Assembly (NCBI GenBank): GCA_050296935.1
Contig: JBNKRV010000233.1
Location: 1-8,479, forward strand
Reading direction: 5' to 3'
From: Saccharicrinis sp050296935
GTDB taxonomy: Bacteria > Bacteroidota > Bacteroidia > Bacteroidales > Marinilabiliaceae
DNA length: 8,479 bases
Positions 7,582 to 8,479 of the stretch are shown piece by piece; the stretch's first letter is position 1; the number at the start of each line of letters is the position of its first letter. A program made the translations under genes and the position numbers. The notes under the pieces were generated by a model. It worked only from the letters and a program-made list of their open reading frames with translations, was not told the origin of the DNA and did no database searches.

Positions 7582-8125
7582 TCTATTTGTCCTTTCCATA
7601 TTATTTGCTTCCTGCGATTTAAACCGAAATCAACCAGGATACAGTTATTTTCCTGACATGGAGCAATCACGAAGTTATGAAACATACTCCGAAAATCCGG
7701 TTTTTAAAGATGGAAAAACAATACAACCTCCAGTAGAAAATACGATTCCAAGAGGCTCCATTCCCTATGATTTTGTGAAAACAGATGAAAATAGAAAATT
7801 GGCCGGAATTGAGCTTGTAAATCCATATGCTTCAGATTCAACTGTTAAAACGGAAGGTAAACGTCTTTACAACATATACTGTTGGCATTGCCATGGAGAT
7901 AAAGGAGACGGGAAAGGTTTTTTGTATACAAGTGGAAAATACCCTTTCCCTCCCGGTAATCTATTGTCGCAAAAAATTGCCACTAATCCTGATGGTGAGA
8001 TATTTCATGTAATATCCGTTGGATTTGGCGTAATGGGAGCACATCAGGGGCAGATCATGCCTGATGACAGATGGAAGATTGTTGCCTATATCAGACAAGA
8101 GTTGATTGGGAACTCCGGTAATTGA
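7565..8125 (+). CDS. actE: ActE, monoheme cytochrome c lipoprotein of Alternative Complex III
   Basis: ActE is a small membrane-anchored cytochrome c that takes part in electron exit from ACIII on the periplasmic side. I chose ATG 7565 rather than the in-frame ATG 7523. From 7565 the protein begins MKILSSLFVLSILFASC, a clear lipoprotein signal with the lipid-bearing Cys17, whereas the 14 extra residues from 7523 would only be a basic extension inside actF. The protein is 186 residues. PVENTIPRGSIPYDF (56-70) resembles the linker found in this subunit. The heme motif CWHCH is at 106-110 within YCWHCHGDKGDGKG. The axial Met is probably Met157 (GVMGAH), with Met165 (QIMPDDRW) as the alternative. 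The C-terminal helix DRWKIVAYIRQEL is typical of cytochrome c. It overlaps actF by 17 bases and is the last gene of the operon. Confidence 0.93.
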   Translation: MKILSSLFVLSILFASCDLNRNQPGYSYFPDMEQSRSYETYSENPVFKDGKTIQPPVENTIPRGSIPYDFVKTDENRKLAGIELVNPYASDSTVKTEGKRLYNIYCWHCHGDKGDGKGFLYTSGKYPFPPGNLLSQKIATNPDGEIFHVISVGFGVMGAHQGQIMPDDRWKIVAYIRQELIGNSGN

Positions 8126-8171
8126 ATTAAGGGGACGTCTAAAAACCTGTTTTTAACTTTCTAAATTAGCG

Positions 8172-8194
8172 GATTTTTTCAATTGCAAAAAATC
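8172..8194. repeat. AT-rich hairpin in the IS subterminal region
   Basis: GATTTTTT at 8172-8179 and AAAAAATC at 8187-8194 form a perfect 8-bp stem around a 7-base loop. A second, weaker dyad follows: CTTACA (8242-8247) with TGTAAG (8256-8261). Neither is followed by a T-run on the proper strand, so neither is a good intrinsic terminator. They may be transposase-binding or subterminal structures of the IS, or may simply reflect base composition. No other terminator for the act operon is visible before the IS. Confidence 0.4.
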
Positions 8195-8268
8195 GTAAAA
8201 TTGCTCCTATTTTGTAATGAATTGTCTATAAGTTATTAGCACTTACACTTATTGATGTAAGGATAAAT

Positions 8269-8479
8269 CTATCCCATTGAAACCTTGATTTTTAACTGTA
8301 CGCATCTATTAATATTATAAGTTAAGTTCATCATTCCGATTTTAGCTTTTGCTCTTGCCATACCTATTGTTCTTACGATTGAACCATTCATGCTATTTTC
8401 TACAAATCCAAAAATATGTTCTACCCTGGCGCGTGTTCTGGATTTTTCTCGGTTGTCTTCTTTTTGCTTTTCAGTTAGG
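8269..8479 (-). CDS. IS5-family DDE transposase, C-terminal part (runs off the right edge)
   Basis: Read on the - strand, the last 69 codons of a transposase end at a TAG (8271-8269). The protein contains EKSRTRARVEHIFGF, then VENSMNGSIVRTIGMARAKAK, then IGMMNLTYNINRCVQL, which is the typical C-terminus of IS5-type DDE transposases. The Glu in RARVEHIFG (codon 8421-8419) is the expected third acidic catalytic residue. The C-terminus looks intact, with no stop or frameshift in the visible part. The two catalytic Asp residues and the start lie outside the window, so I cannot say whether the gene is functional. It is transcribed towards actE, opposite to the operon. Confidence 0.85.
   Translation of the reverse strand, partial: LTEKQKEDNREKSRTRARVEHIFGFVENSMNGSIVRTIGMARAKAKIGMMNLTYNINRCVQLKIKVSMG

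Larger units (their letters stand above)
8131..8479 (-). mobile_element. IS5-family insertion sequence, one end only
   Basis: The right side of the window holds the 3' part of a transposase gene plus about 140 bases of non-coding DNA reaching back towards actE. The likely IS terminus is GGGGACGTCTAAAAACC starting near 8131, directly after TTAA at 8127-8130, a plausible short target of the kind used by IS5 relatives. The exact edge, the matching inverted repeat and the target duplication cannot be confirmed, because the other end lies outside the window. Only five bases separate the actE stop from this putative edge. Confidence 0.65.

Noticed and set aside
8172..8261. Hairpins after actE as rho-independent terminators
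   Set aside because: The stems are AT-rich, lack a following T-run, and lie beyond the likely IS edge, so they probably belong to the insertion sequence rather than to the operon.

Overview
The window is an AT-rich stretch of bacterial chromosome, almost certainly from the phylum Bacteroidota. It carries a complete six-gene operon for Alternative Complex III (ACIII), the membrane quinol:electron-acceptor oxidoreductase that replaces the cytochrome bc1 complex in many members of this phylum. The Bacteroidota assignment rests on the style of the Act proteins, the generally weak Shine-Dalgarno signals, and a promoter candidate resembling the TTTG / TAnnTTTG type. I cannot name the genus.

Layout. 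Bases 1-342 hold no gene. They contain a long imperfect palindrome (15-105), a weak promoter candidate, and two small dyads at the first start codon. Bases 343-8125 hold six tightly packed genes on the + strand: actA (multiheme cytochrome c), actB (Tat-exported, molybdopterin-family-like/iron-sulfur subunit), actC (NrfD-like quinol-binding membrane subunit), actD (two-helix DUF3341 subunit), actF (second NrfD-like membrane subunit) and actE (monoheme cytochrome c lipoprotein). Apart from a 42-bp gap between actA and actB, the genes overlap or lie 3 bp apart. Bases about 8131-8479 are the end of an IS5-family insertion sequence. The C-terminal 69 residues of its transposase are read on the - strand and run off the right edge.

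How the genes work together. Quinol is thought to be oxidised at ActC near the periplasmic face. Electrons then pass through the iron-sulfur clusters of ActB and the hemes of ActA and ActE to a cytochrome oxidase or soluble carrier. ActD and ActF complete the membrane part. The oxidase genes that often follow act operons are not in the window; an IS sits only a few bases after the actE stop.

The unusual points are modest. The order is A-B-C-D-F-E rather than A-B-C-D-E-F. ActA has six CXXCH motifs, with an N-terminal domain that lacks a Met ligand. There is an upstream palindrome, and an IS at the very end of the operon. I do not see an undescribed system here.
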